DNA of 16,244 nucleotides from an uncultured Clostridia bacterium (GTDB lineage Bacteria; Bacillota; Clostridia; Christensenellales; UBA1242). The notes under the pieces were generated by a model. It did no database searches and was not told the DNA's origin. It worked only from the letters and a program-made list of their open reading frames with translations. A program made the translations under genes and the position numbers. Location of the stretch: positions 1 to 16,244 of the forward strand of contig CALCEI010000024.1 of the NCBI GenBank assembly GCA_937900575.1, written 5' to 3'. This document shows, one piece after another, positions 1 through 7,215 of the stretch (position 1 is the first letter of the stretch; every line of letters starts with the position of its first letter).

Positions 1-36
1 ATATTTTTATACAAATGTCAATATTTTTGTACAAAA
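1..36. repeat. Two operator-like direct repeats at left edge
   Basis: Positions 1-16 and 21-36 are near-identical (14 of 16 bases) and start exactly 20 bp apart, about two helical turns. The second copy contains a perfect 12-bp palindrome, TTTTGTACAAAA, at 25-36; the first is a degraded version. A perfect minus-strand -35 hexamer, TTGACA, lies between them at 16-21, so its -10 box and gene would lie to the left of the window. Paired same-face palindromes flanking a -35 box are typical of a repressor operator. The regulator cannot be named from the sequence. Confidence 0.4.
16..21 (-). promoter_or_regulatory. Partial promoter (-35 only) of a gene left of the window
   Basis: Minus-strand TTGACA, a perfect -35 hexamer, reading away from tex. 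A -10 at normal spacing would fall just before base 1, so only half of the promoter is visible. Confidence 0.4.
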
Positions 37-49
37 TTTTTAAAAATAA

Positions 50-72
50 TAAAAAACACACAAAATGTGTGT
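50..72 (-). terminator. Intrinsic terminator of tex
   Basis: On the minus strand, directly after the tex stop, ACACACA pairs with TGTGTGT (66-72 with 56-62, loop 63-65), followed by a run of six T (51-56) in a T-rich tract. This is a 7-bp stem plus U-tract in the expected place. Confidence 0.75.
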
Positions 73-80
73 CTTTTATG

Positions 81-2234
81 CTATTCAATACCTTTCATTG
101 TAAGGGAAATACGTTTCTTTTGTAAATCTACAGACAAAACCTTTACCTTTACTCTTTCGCCAACTTTAAGCACATCGCTTGGGTGAGAAATGTAACTGTT
201 GCTTATTTGTGAAATGTGCACCAAACCATCTTGGTGAACCCCAATATCCACAAATGCGCCAAAGTCAATAACGTTACGTACTGTTCCGTCAAGCACCATG
301 TCTGGTTTAAGGTCTTCCATGGATAAAATATCACTCCTAAGTTCTGGCAATGGCATATCTTCACGCACATCACGGCCAGGTTTAAGCAATTCTTTAACAA
401 TATCTTGCAAAGTTGGAACACCAACACCAATTTCTTCAGCCACCTTTGCTTCGCCTTTGGCTTCAATCAAACTTGGAAGCATGGTTAAGCCACCATCTTT
501 AATTTGCTCATTTGTCAAACCAAACAATTTAAGCAATTTTTTAACTGCTGGGTAACTTTCTGGGTGAACTGCAGTGTTATCCAAAATGTTGTCACCATCA
601 GTGATACGCAAGAAACCTGCACATTGTTCGTAGGCCTTTGGTCCCATTTTGCTTACGTTAAGAAGTTCGCTTCTGTCTGCAATATGTTTAACTTTGCTAC
701 GATAATCCACAATGTTTTCAGCAAGACCAGAAGAAATGCCAGAAACAAAGGAAAGCAAACTTACACTTGCCGTGTTCAAATCTACACCAACACTGTTTAC
801 ACAGTCTTCAACCGTTGCGTCCAAAACTTCGGTTAATCTATTTTGTGGCATATCGTGTTGATATTGTCCAACACCAATGGATTTTACGTCAATTTTAATA
901 AGTTCTGCAAGTGGGTCTTGCAAACGTCTTGCAATTGAAACTGCAGAGCGCAAATTTACATCATAATCTGGGAATTCTTTTGCAGCCAATTTAGAAGCAG
1001 AATAAACAGAAGCACCTGCTTCGTTTACCATGGCGTAACTAACTTTTCTGCCACAAGTTTTAATAAGGTCAGCAACCAAAATTTCACTTTCCTTACTTGC
1101 TGTTCCGTTGCCAATGGCAATGATATCAACTTTGTTTTTCAAAATCATATCTGTAAGTTTTGCCTTGGCTTCTTCCACCCTGTTTTGTGGTGGAGTTGGG
1201 TGGACAACTGCAGTGTCCAAAACATCACCTTTTGTGTCAATAACTGCAATTTTGCAACCATTATAATATCCTGGGTCATAACCCATAATAACATTGTTTT
1301 TAAGTGGTGCTTGAAGCAACAATGGTTTTAAGTTAACTTCAAACATCTTAATTGCTTGTTCGTTTGCTCTATCGGTCAAGGCAGTTCTACATTCACGTTC
1401 AAGAGATGGGAACAACAATCTATCATAACTATCCTGAATTGTGGCAGTCATAATTTCATTTGTAAATTCGTTATCTTTTTTATAAACCTTTTCAATTTCG
1501 GTTAAGGTAAGTTTTGGGTTAATTTCAATGCTTACCTTAAGGCAATCTTCATTTTCGCCCCTGTTAAGTGCCAAAATTCTGTGGCTTGGTATTTTTGCAA
1601 CTTCGCCAGTGAAATCTTTATAATTTTCATAAGTTTTGTTTTCGTCTTCTTCTTCATCCCATGTGGCTTTAATTTGAGATTTTTTTGCAAGAATTTCACG
1701 CAAAACTTTTCTTAAATTTGCGTCATCACTTATTGTTTCTGCAATAATATCTTGTGCGCCAGCAATTGCTTCTTCAACACTTGCAACGCCTTTTTCTTCA
1801 TTGATGTATGCCTTTGCCAATTCGGTTGCAGGGCAAGTTAAATCTTGCGCCAAAATTGCTTCTGCCAAAGGTTTAAGACCTTTTGCAACGGCAACAGTTG
1901 CACGCGTTTTACGTTTTGGTTTATATGGTCTATAAATATCTTCCACTTCGGTAAGAGTAAGTGCAGCAGAAAGTGCTTCGGCAATTTCATCTGTCCATTG
2001 CTCTTGTTCTTTAATAACCTTTTCAACTTTTTCTTTTTCTTTGTTTAAGTTCCTTAAATAGTTCAATCTATCTGCAAAATCACGCAGAACTTGGTCATCA
2101 CACGCACCATGCATTTCTTTACGATAACGTGCAATAAATGGAATTGTGTTGCCTTCATCAATAAGGTTGATGATGTTTTGAGAATAAATCTCTGGCAAGT
2201 TAAATTCGTATGCTAATTGTTTTTGAATTTCCAT
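81..2234 (-). CDS. tex: Tex, S1-domain RNA-binding transcription accessory protein
   Basis: A 717-residue protein with the full Tex architecture: helical N-terminal Tex domain (about 1-300), a YqgF/RNase H-like domain that opens with MGYDPGYYNGCKIAVID (about 315-440), a helix-hairpin-helix region containing NTASVSLLSFVSGI (about 480-560), and a C-terminal S1 RNA-binding domain (about 645-717; GTVRNVIDFGAFVDIGVHQDG, ending in KKRISLTMKG). Members of this family bind nucleic acid and act in transcription; the exact role varies and is not settled in most bacteria. Length is normal for Firmicutes. The start is an ATG at 2232-2234 with AAAAGGA at 2240-2246. The gene is monocistronic, with its own terminator and a likely promoter upstream. 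The family call is secure. Confidence 0.96.
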   Translation of the reverse strand: MEIQKQLAYEFNLPEIYSQNIINLIDEGNTIPFIARYRKEMHGACDDQVLRDFADRLNYLRNLNKEKEKVEKVIKEQEQWTDEIAEALSAALTLTEVEDIYRPYKPKRKTRATVAVAKGLKPLAEAILAQDLTCPATELAKAYINEEKGVASVEEAIAGAQDIIAETISDDANLRKVLREILAKKSQIKATWDEEEDENKTYENYKDFTGEVAKIPSHRILALNRGENEDCLKVSIEINPKLTLTEIEKVYKKDNEFTNEIMTATIQDSYDRLLFPSLERECRTALTDRANEQAIKMFEVNLKPLLLQAPLKNNVIMGYDPGYYNGCKIAVIDTKGDVLDTAVVHPTPPQNRVEEAKAKLTDMILKNKVDIIAIGNGTASKESEILVADLIKTCGRKVSYAMVNEAGASVYSASKLAAKEFPDYDVNLRSAVSIARRLQDPLAELIKIDVKSIGVGQYQHDMPQNRLTEVLDATVEDCVNSVGVDLNTASVSLLSFVSGISSGLAENIVDYRSKVKHIADRSELLNVSKMGPKAYEQCAGFLRITDGDNILDNTAVHPESYPAVKKLLKLFGLTNEQIKDGGLTMLPSLIEAKGEAKVAEEIGVGVPTLQDIVKELLKPGRDVREDMPLPELRSDILSMEDLKPDMVLDGTVRNVIDFGAFVDIGVHQDGLVHISQISNSYISHPSDVLKVGERVKVKVLSVDLQKKRISLTMKGIE

Positions 2235-2264
2235 AATTGTCCTTTTAATTTTTGATACACTTAA

Positions 2265-2293
2265 ATTTTAACAAATCACCACAAAAAAAGCAA
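2265..2293 (-). promoter_or_regulatory. Probable tex promoter
   Basis: On the minus strand, TTGCTT (2288-2293), a 17-bp spacer and TAAAAT (2265-2270) precede tex by about 30 bases. The -10 is good (5 of 6) and the -35 weak (3 of 6). It would give a leader of about 24 nt that contains the tex Shine-Dalgarno site. Confidence 0.4.
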
Positions 2294-2313
2294 ACAAAGT
2301 TAGGCAAAAGCAA

Positions 2314-2339
2314 CAAAAAAAGCAAGGGTTACTTGCTTT
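2314..2339 (-). terminator. Intrinsic terminator of the PFOR gene, overlapping its stop codon
   Basis: Minus-strand AAAGCAAG (2332-2339) pairs with CTTGCTTT (2319-2326) across a 5-nt loop (2327-2331). A run of T (2314-2321) follows and partly overlaps the stem base. The TAA stop at 2329-2331 lies in the loop, so the hairpin begins inside the last codons of the gene. Confidence 0.8.
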
Positions 2340-5300
2340 CTTTTTTAACTTTTTTACTTTCCTTTTTGGTAAGTTTTTGTTGATTTAAATATGTTGCCCT
2401 ACGTGAAAGTGCATCTTGTTCACTAAGTTTTAACAATTTTGTCTTGTTATCTTTGTTAACTTTGCTTAAAATTGCAAAACGATTTTCAGTTTCAACAAAT
2501 TCACGGTAGTTCATTGTAGGCTCATAACTGTCAACATGCATTGGCTCGGTTGCTTTTGGATTATAACGGAACAAAGTGTTATAACCACTCTTTACAGAAT
2601 TAAAGGAATGATTTTGACTGTAACGCATATCGTAACCATGATTTACACATGGTGCATAAGCAATAATCACACTTGGTCCATCATATTTTTCTGCTTCCAC
2701 AAAGGCCTGCACGCATTGGTCTGGGTTTGCGCCCATTGCAACCGTGGCAACATAAACATCTTTGTATGTCATAAGCATTGATGCCAAATCTTTTTTCTTG
2801 GTAAGTTTGCCAGCAACATTAAACTTGGCAGTTGCACCCCTTGGTGTTGCCTTGCTTGTTTGACCACCTGTGTTGCTGTAAACTTCGGTATCAAGCACCA
2901 AAATGTTTACGTTTTCCCCACTTGCAACAACATGGTCAAGCCCACCAAAGTCAATATCATAAGCCCAGCCATCACCACCAAAAATCCAAACACTTGGGCT
3001 GATAATCAAATTTAGGTTATCAAACACAAATCTGTCTGCATCTTTAACTATGTGCCCACGTTGATATTCTTTAAGGTCAATAACAAGTTGTTTGTTTTGT
3101 TCGTGATTTTCGGTATCTTTTAAGAATTTATCAACAAATTCTTGAACAGGCACGCTAAAACTCATTGTTTTAAGTTTTTCAACAAAGTTTTTACGTTCAA
3201 TTCTTCTTGCCAAAGCAATGCCATAACCAAATTCGGCATTGTCTTCAAACAAACTGTTGGCCCAACTTGGTCCAAAGCCATCTTTATCTTTACTATATGG
3301 GCAAATTGGGAAGGTCCCACCATAAATGGAAGAACAACCTGTTGCATTTGCAATAAGCATTCTATCCCCAAACAACTGTGTTGCAAGTTTGATGTATGGA
3401 GTTTCCCCGCAACCAGCACACGCACCACTAAATTCAAAGTATGGCTTTTTAAATTGTACACCCTTTGTTGTGTTGGCTGTAAATGGCTCTTTTTGTGGTA
3501 AGGTAAGCATAAATTCTTCGTTTGCAATTTCTTTATCCCTTATTTTTTCACTTTCTGTCATAATAAGCGCTTTAACAGGACAAACTTCACTGCACACTCC
3601 ACAACCGGTGCAATCCAAAGTGTTCACTTGTATGCGATAATTGCCTTCACAAATATATGCGTGCTTGCTTGTAAATGTCTTTGGCACTTTCTGGTCTGCA
3701 TCGAATACAACCGGACGTATTGCAGCATGTGGGCACATCATTGTACATCTTCCACATTGAATACATTTTTCACTAATCCATTCTGGCAAATGAGTTGCAA
3801 AAGAACGTTTTTCAAATTTGGAAGTATCCGTTTCCATACGTCCATCTGCAGAAAATTTGCTTACAGGCACTGCATTGCCTTGTTGATTGTTGATTGGTGC
3901 AATAACGTCTTCGTAAAAATCGGATTGTTTAACCTTGCAGACTTCAATTTCTTTAATTGTAAAGTTACTTACATCAATCTTTTTAATCAAAGCATCGGCA
4001 TCTTTAATTGCTTCCAAATTTGCATTAACAATTTTTTCGCCCTTTTTACCGTAAGATTTAACAATCATCTCACGTAAACTTTCTGTTGCCATATCATCTG
4101 GCAAAAGATGAGAAACAGTAAACAACGCTTTTTGCATTATAGTATTAATTTTGCCACCCAAACCATGTTTAAAGGCAATTTCATTTGCATTTAAGCAATA
4201 AACAGAAATGTTTCTGTACATCAAATCACTTTTCATTTTGTTTGGCATAATTTTGTTAAGAGTTTCAAAATCGTGTCTTGTATTAATGAGCATTACACCG
4301 TTTTTATTCAGGCATTCTGTAACATCAAATTTTTCCAAAAACATTTCGTTGTTACATACCACAACATTAACTTTTTGTGGGTTAAATGGTGCATTAATTG
4401 GTTGAAAACTTGAACGCATGTGTGAGATTGTAACGTTGCCAGATTTTCTGCTGTCGTAATCAAAATATCCTTGCATATAAGACGTTGTCTTATCTCCCAA
4501 AATTTTGATGGTGTTTTTAACAGAACTTACACTACCGTCACTGCCCAAGCCATAAACACGCATACTGAAATCACTTATATTATCTTTAAAACGTTCTCCA
4601 ACTTGCAAAGCAGTTTGACATACATCGTCATAAACACCAAGTGTGAAGAATTCTTTTTTTCTGTTAAGCATGTTATCAAACACGGCAAGTGCCATATCTG
4701 GTGTAAATTCTTTGCCACCAAGACCATAACAACCAGAATAGCATTCTGCATCAATTTTATATTTTTGCAAGGCAGATTTTACTGTGGCTGTTAAACAATC
4801 TGTTCCGTTTACGTCCAAATTTCTTTCCAAAATGGTTATATTTTCCACTTTTTTTGGCAATTTTGCAATAAAATTCTCTTCATCAAAAGGTTTAAGCAAC
4901 CTTACTTTAATAACACCAACGCTACCCTTATATTGTTTTTTAGCAAGCGTTAAAACATCGGCACAACTGCCAATTGCAACAACAACATTTTTAGCATTTT
5001 TGTCACCATAATATTCAACTGTACCGTAACTTCTTCCTGTAATTTCTTGTTGTTTGTTTAAAGCAAATTTAACATCATCAAGCACGTTTTTATAATTTTC
5101 CAAACTGCGCACTCTGTTTTGCATAAACACATCAGGGTTTTGATTTGTGCCCGTTACAAATGGTTGATGATTGTTCATGGCATTTTTCTTAAATTCTGCA
5201 ATATCGTCAAAACTGACAACTTTTTTAACATCTTCCAATTCACTTACATAAACAGTGTTAAGTTCGTGGCTTGTTCTAAAACCATCAAAAAAGCAAATAA

Positions 5301-5793
5301 AAGGAGTGCCACTTTTTGCACTTGCAAGTTCGGTTGCAATGGCAATGTCATTAACTTCTTGCACAGAAGAACAATTTATTATGTTAAAACCGGTTTTCAT
5401 GCAGGCATAAATGTCACCATAATCACAAAAAATGGAAAGAGCATGTGTCGCCAAACTTCTTGCAGCAACATAAAAAACACAAGGCAAATGTTCGCCAGCA
5501 ATTTTGTACATGTTTGGAATCATCAACAACAAGCCTTGGCTTGAAGTGAAAGTTGTTGTTTTTGCACCTGCGCACAAACTTCCGTGCACAGCACCGGCAA
5601 CACCACCTTCACTTTGCATTTGTGTTATGTGAAGTTTGTTGCCAAAAACATTAAGTTTACCTTCAAAAGCAAATTGGTCACAATTTTCTGCCATTGGGCT
5701 TGATGGTGTAATTGGGTAAATTACAGCCATATCATTCATCATATAAGCAATGTTTGCTGCAGCAAAATTTCCGTCAACTGTAAGTTTTTTCAT
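2329..5793 (-). CDS. nifJ: Pyruvate:ferredoxin (flavodoxin) oxidoreductase, single-chain
   Basis: Oxidative decarboxylation of pyruvate to acetyl-CoA and CO2, passing electrons to ferredoxin or flavodoxin; cytoplasmic and central to anaerobic metabolism. The chain is 1154 residues, close to the usual 1170-1190. Visible landmarks are YPITPSSPMAE at 26-36 (pyruvate/TPP domain), two ferredoxin-type 4Fe-4S motifs (CIQCGRCTMMCP near 678-690 and CTGCGVCSEVCP near 727-740), the TPP-domain cluster cysteines in GACAGCGETPY (about 788) and YAPCVNHGYD (about 1046), and the TPP motif GDGWAYD (about 939) followed by YSNTGGQTSK (about 971). The start is the ATG at 5791-5793 with GGAG at 5799-5802; an in-frame TTG ten codons upstream has no such site. 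The C-terminus is an unusual Lys/Glu tail (KKESKKVKKESK). The symbol follows the single-chain family name; 'por' is also used. Confidence 0.96.
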   Translation of the reverse strand: MKKLTVDGNFAAANIAYMMNDMAVIYPITPSSPMAENCDQFAFEGKLNVFGNKLHITQMQSEGGVAGAVHGSLCAGAKTTTFTSSQGLLLMIPNMYKIAGEHLPCVFYVAARSLATHALSIFCDYGDIYACMKTGFNIINCSSVQEVNDIAIATELASAKSGTPFICFFDGFRTSHELNTVYVSELEDVKKVVSFDDIAEFKKNAMNNHQPFVTGTNQNPDVFMQNRVRSLENYKNVLDDVKFALNKQQEITGRSYGTVEYYGDKNAKNVVVAIGSCADVLTLAKKQYKGSVGVIKVRLLKPFDEENFIAKLPKKVENITILERNLDVNGTDCLTATVKSALQKYKIDAECYSGCYGLGGKEFTPDMALAVFDNMLNRKKEFFTLGVYDDVCQTALQVGERFKDNISDFSMRVYGLGSDGSVSSVKNTIKILGDKTTSYMQGYFDYDSRKSGNVTISHMRSSFQPINAPFNPQKVNVVVCNNEMFLEKFDVTECLNKNGVMLINTRHDFETLNKIMPNKMKSDLMYRNISVYCLNANEIAFKHGLGGKINTIMQKALFTVSHLLPDDMATESLREMIVKSYGKKGEKIVNANLEAIKDADALIKKIDVSNFTIKEIEVCKVKQSDFYEDVIAPINNQQGNAVPVSKFSADGRMETDTSKFEKRSFATHLPEWISEKCIQCGRCTMMCPHAAIRPVVFDADQKVPKTFTSKHAYICEGNYRIQVNTLDCTGCGVCSEVCPVKALIMTESEKIRDKEIANEEFMLTLPQKEPFTANTTKGVQFKKPYFEFSGACAGCGETPYIKLATQLFGDRMLIANATGCSSIYGGTFPICPYSKDKDGFGPSWANSLFEDNAEFGYGIALARRIERKNFVEKLKTMSFSVPVQEFVDKFLKDTENHEQNKQLVIDLKEYQRGHIVKDADRFVFDNLNLIISPSVWIFGGDGWAYDIDFGGLDHVVASGENVNILVLDTEVYSNTGGQTSKATPRGATAKFNVAGKLTKKKDLASMLMTYKDVYVATVAMGANPDQCVQAFVEAEKYDGPSVIIAYAPCVNHGYDMRYSQNHSFNSVKSGYNTLFRYNPKATEPMHVDSYEPTMNYREFVETENRFAILSKVNKDNKTKLLKLSEQDALSRRATYLNQQKLTKKESKKVKKESK

Positions 5794-5812
5794 AATTTCT
5801 CCGTCAATTCTA

Positions 5813-5841
5813 ATTATAAACAAAGTTTATTATTAAATCAA
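5813..5841 (-). promoter_or_regulatory. PFOR gene promoter
   Basis: On the minus strand, TTGATT (5836-5841), a 17-bp spacer and a perfect TATAAT (5813-5818). Transcription would start near 5806, giving a very short leader that still includes the GGAG at 5799-5802. The -35 overlaps the first two bases of the palindrome at 5840-5857. Confidence 0.7.
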
Positions 5842-5857
5842 ACATTTGCAAATGTTT
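5840..5857. promoter_or_regulatory. 18-bp perfect palindrome, candidate operator between PFOR and truA
   Basis: AAACATTTGCAAATGTTT is its own reverse complement. It lies between the divergent promoters, overlapping the edge of the PFOR -35 (5836-5841) and covering the truA -35 (5846-5851). A dimeric regulator bound here could affect both genes. It does not resemble the Rex consensus (TTGTTAA-N4-TTAACAA) closely enough to name it. Terminator function is unlikely because no T-run suits either neighbour. Confidence 0.5.
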
Positions 5858-5874
5858 TTTGTTTTTGGTATTAT
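5846..5874 (+). promoter_or_regulatory. truA promoter with extended -10
   Basis: TTGCAA (5846-5851), a 17-bp spacer and TATTAT (5869-5874), preceded by TG one base away (extended -10). The expected transcription start, about 7 nt past the -10, falls at the truA ATG (5882), so the mRNA may have no leader. Confidence 0.55.
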
Positions 5875-5881
5875 TTTATAT

Positions 5882-6604
5882 ATGAGATATTTAATGCATG
5901 TGACCTATAACGGCCAAAATTATAATGGTTATCAAAAACAGGCATCAGGTTCCACAATTCAAAGCGAACTTGAAAAGGCAATTTTTGTTTGCCTTAAAGA
6001 TGAAGTTACTTGCACCGCGTCTGGAAGAACAGATGCCAAGGTTTCTGCGTATAATCAACCGGTGCATTTTGAAACAGAAAAGGCTTTTGATTTGCGCAAA
6101 TTTTTAAAAAGCATAAATGGCATTTTGCCAGAAGATATAAAAGTTCTTAAAATTGAACCAACCACCCTACATGCACGCTTTTCTGCAAAGCGCAAAACTT
6201 ATGTTTACAAAATGTATTTAAGTGACGTTGCTTTACCACTTTATGAGTGTGCTTTAAACATACCAACTTCCACCAATTTAAAAATTGCAAAGCAATTTTG
6301 CAAAATGGTTGTTGGCACACATGATTTTAAGGGCTTTCAAGCCTCAGGTAGCGAAACGGAAACAACCGTGCGCACAATATATTCCTGCCATCTAAAAAAA
6401 GAAAATGGCATGCTAAATTTTTATGTTACAGGCAACGGATTTTTGTATAAAATGGTGCGCAACCTTGTTGGCACAATGTTGGCAGTTTCAAACGGCAAAA
6501 TTGACTTAAAAACTCTTAAATCCACAATGTTTACAACTTACAAATGTAAGCATACAGCAAAACCAGATTATTTGTATCTTTACAATGTAAAATACCAAAA
6601 ATAA
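5882..6604 (+). CDS. truA: tRNA pseudouridine(38-40) synthase TruA
   Basis: Isomerises uridines 38-40 in the anticodon arm of many tRNAs to pseudouridine. The 240-residue protein has the family order: N-terminal YNGQNYNGYQKQ (9-20), the catalytic block SGRTDAKVSA (47-56) with the expected catalytic aspartate D51, and the C-terminal GNGFLYKMVRNLVGTML. The catalytic loop is atypical: most bacterial TruA proteins have GRTDAGVHA, whereas this one has AKVSA, and the first motif has YNG in place of YDG. I chose the ATG at 5882 because MRYLMHVTYNG matches normal TruA beginnings. An upstream in-frame ATG at 5846 would put the promoter inside the gene. No Shine-Dalgarno site precedes 5882. Single gene, divergent from the PFOR gene. 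Confidence 0.9.
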   Translation: MRYLMHVTYNGQNYNGYQKQASGSTIQSELEKAIFVCLKDEVTCTASGRTDAKVSAYNQPVHFETEKAFDLRKFLKSINGILPEDIKVLKIEPTTLHARFSAKRKTYVYKMYLSDVALPLYECALNIPTSTNLKIAKQFCKMVVGTHDFKGFQASGSETETTVRTIYSCHLKKENGMLNFYVTGNGFLYKMVRNLVGTMLAVSNGKIDLKTLKSTMFTTYKCKHTAKPDYLYLYNVKYQK

Positions 6605-6611
6605 GCAATCA

Positions 6612-6636
6612 AAAAAGGCTGAATTTCAGCCTTTTT
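6612..6636. terminator. Bidirectional terminator between truA and the 109-residue gene
   Basis: AAAAAGGCTGA pairs with TCAGCCTTTTT (6612-6622 with 6626-6636) around a 3-nt loop. The GC-rich core is flanked by A and T runs, so it works in both directions. The stop codon of the convergent gene (6635-6637) lies in the T-run. Confidence 0.85.
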
Positions 6637-6964
6637 ATAAACTAATGTTGTGTTCTTTTTTGCGTTCAGCACTATGTTCTTCAACTGCCTTAAGCCAGAT
6701 ATCAAACAAACGTTGTTTAAGTATTTCAATTTTCCCTTCAATAACGTTTGCATCCAAACTTGGATTTTCTTTTTTTATCCTTTGAATGCCTGCCAATTTA
6801 ATTGCCTTATAAAATTCTTGGTTAAGAAAATAATTGTGTGGAATTTGGCTTAATGTAACTTTGCCTTCCTTAAAATCTTCAACCGTAGTAACAACGTTTC
6901 CGTTTCCATCAACAAATGTACAAACACCATTGTTCTTTTTTGTAATCAACATGTCTTTTCCCAT
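6635..6964 (-). CDS. Hypothetical 109-residue protein
   Basis: Not recognised. The start is well supported: ATG at 6962-6964 with AGGAGA at 6971-6976, downstream of a perfect-consensus promoter. Residues 1-45 look beta-rich (LITKKNNGVCTFVDGNGNVV), followed by a charged, mostly helical part (46-109) with Lys, Glu and Arg and few hydrophobic stretches. There is no signal peptide, membrane segment or cysteine cluster, so it is probably a small cytoplasmic protein. It is monocistronic, convergent with truA and divergent from rplM. The strong promoter suggests good expression. I would not assign a function. Confidence 0.75.
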   Translation of the reverse strand: MGKDMLITKKNNGVCTFVDGNGNVVTTVEDFKEGKVTLSQIPHNYFLNQEFYKAIKLAGIQRIKKENPSLDANVIEGKIEILKQRLFDIWLKAVEEHSAERKKEHNISL

Positions 6965-6987
6965 GCTTCATCTCCTAATTCGCATGC

Positions 6988-7015
6988 ATTATACCACAGA
7001 ATCTCAAAATGTCAA
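6988..7015 (-). promoter_or_regulatory. Consensus promoter of the 109-residue gene
   Basis: On the minus strand, TTGACA (7010-7015), a 16-bp spacer and TATAAT (6988-6993). Both hexamers are perfect. Transcription would start near 6981, just ahead of the AGGAGA ribosome-binding site. Confidence 0.85.
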
Positions 7016-7040
7016 TATGTGCCAATCTTTCAAAATTTAA

Positions 7041-7060
7041 ATATTTTAATAATAAAATAT
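7041..7060. repeat. AT-only inverted repeat between divergent promoters
   Basis: ATATTTTA and TAAAATAT form a perfect 8-bp inverted repeat with a 4-nt spacer. It lies just upstream of the rplM -35 (7072), where an A/T-rich UP element for RNA polymerase alpha would be expected. It may be that or an operator; AT-rich palindromes also arise by chance. Confidence 0.35.
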
Positions 7061-7071
7061 CTTAAAAAGCA

Positions 7072-7100
7072 TTGACAATTTGTTTGATTTTTCTTATAAT
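7072..7100 (+). promoter_or_regulatory. Consensus promoter of rplM-rpsI
   Basis: TTGACA (7072-7077), exactly 17 bp, TATAAT (7095-7100): a perfect housekeeping promoter, as expected for a ribosomal protein operon. Transcription would start near 7107, about 110 nt before the rplM ATG. Confidence 0.92.
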
Positions 7101-7106
7101 ACACCA

Positions 7107-7200
7107 TGTATTGCTTATGTAAGCAAATTTTTCTTGCCACACGAGAAGGTTTACTTACTTTAAACCCAAAACGCGAAATAATGGGTTGTACAAATTTTAT
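7107..7200 (+). ncRNA. Probable L13 leader RNA (ribosomal protein autoregulation)
   Basis: The transcribed leader of rplM folds into three consecutive hairpins: TTGCTT/AAGCAA (7111-7126), TTTTCTTG/CGAGAAGG with two G-U pairs (7129-7149, loop CCACA), and AACCCA/TGGGTT (7163-7187, 13-nt loop containing CGCGAA). The Shine-Dalgarno AAGGAG follows at 7201. Low-GC Gram-positive bacteria are known to have an L13 leader at this position, by which the operon is thought to be controlled by its own product. The position and structured, GC-containing loops agree with that; I could not compare it to a covariance model. Confidence 0.6.
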
Positions 7201-7215
7201 AAGGAGAATACAAAA

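Noticed and set aside
10..19. CopY/BlaI-type box TACAAATGTC
   Set aside because: It misses the TACA-N2-TGTA consensus at the last base and is better explained as part of the 20-bp repeat.
3628..4077. 149-codon open frame on the plus strand inside the PFOR gene
   Set aside because: It lies antisense to strongly conserved PFOR sequence, has no ribosome-binding site, and its Cys/Phe-rich product looks like reverse-strand translation.
5791..5823. Longer PFOR start at an in-frame TTG
   Set aside because: It adds ten residues not typical of the family, would place the -10 box inside the gene, and the ATG at 5793 has a good Shine-Dalgarno site.
5840..5857. Rex operator
   Set aside because: The half sites ACATTTG/CAAATGT do not fit the TTGTTAA-type Rex consensus, despite the suitable position upstream of a redox enzyme.
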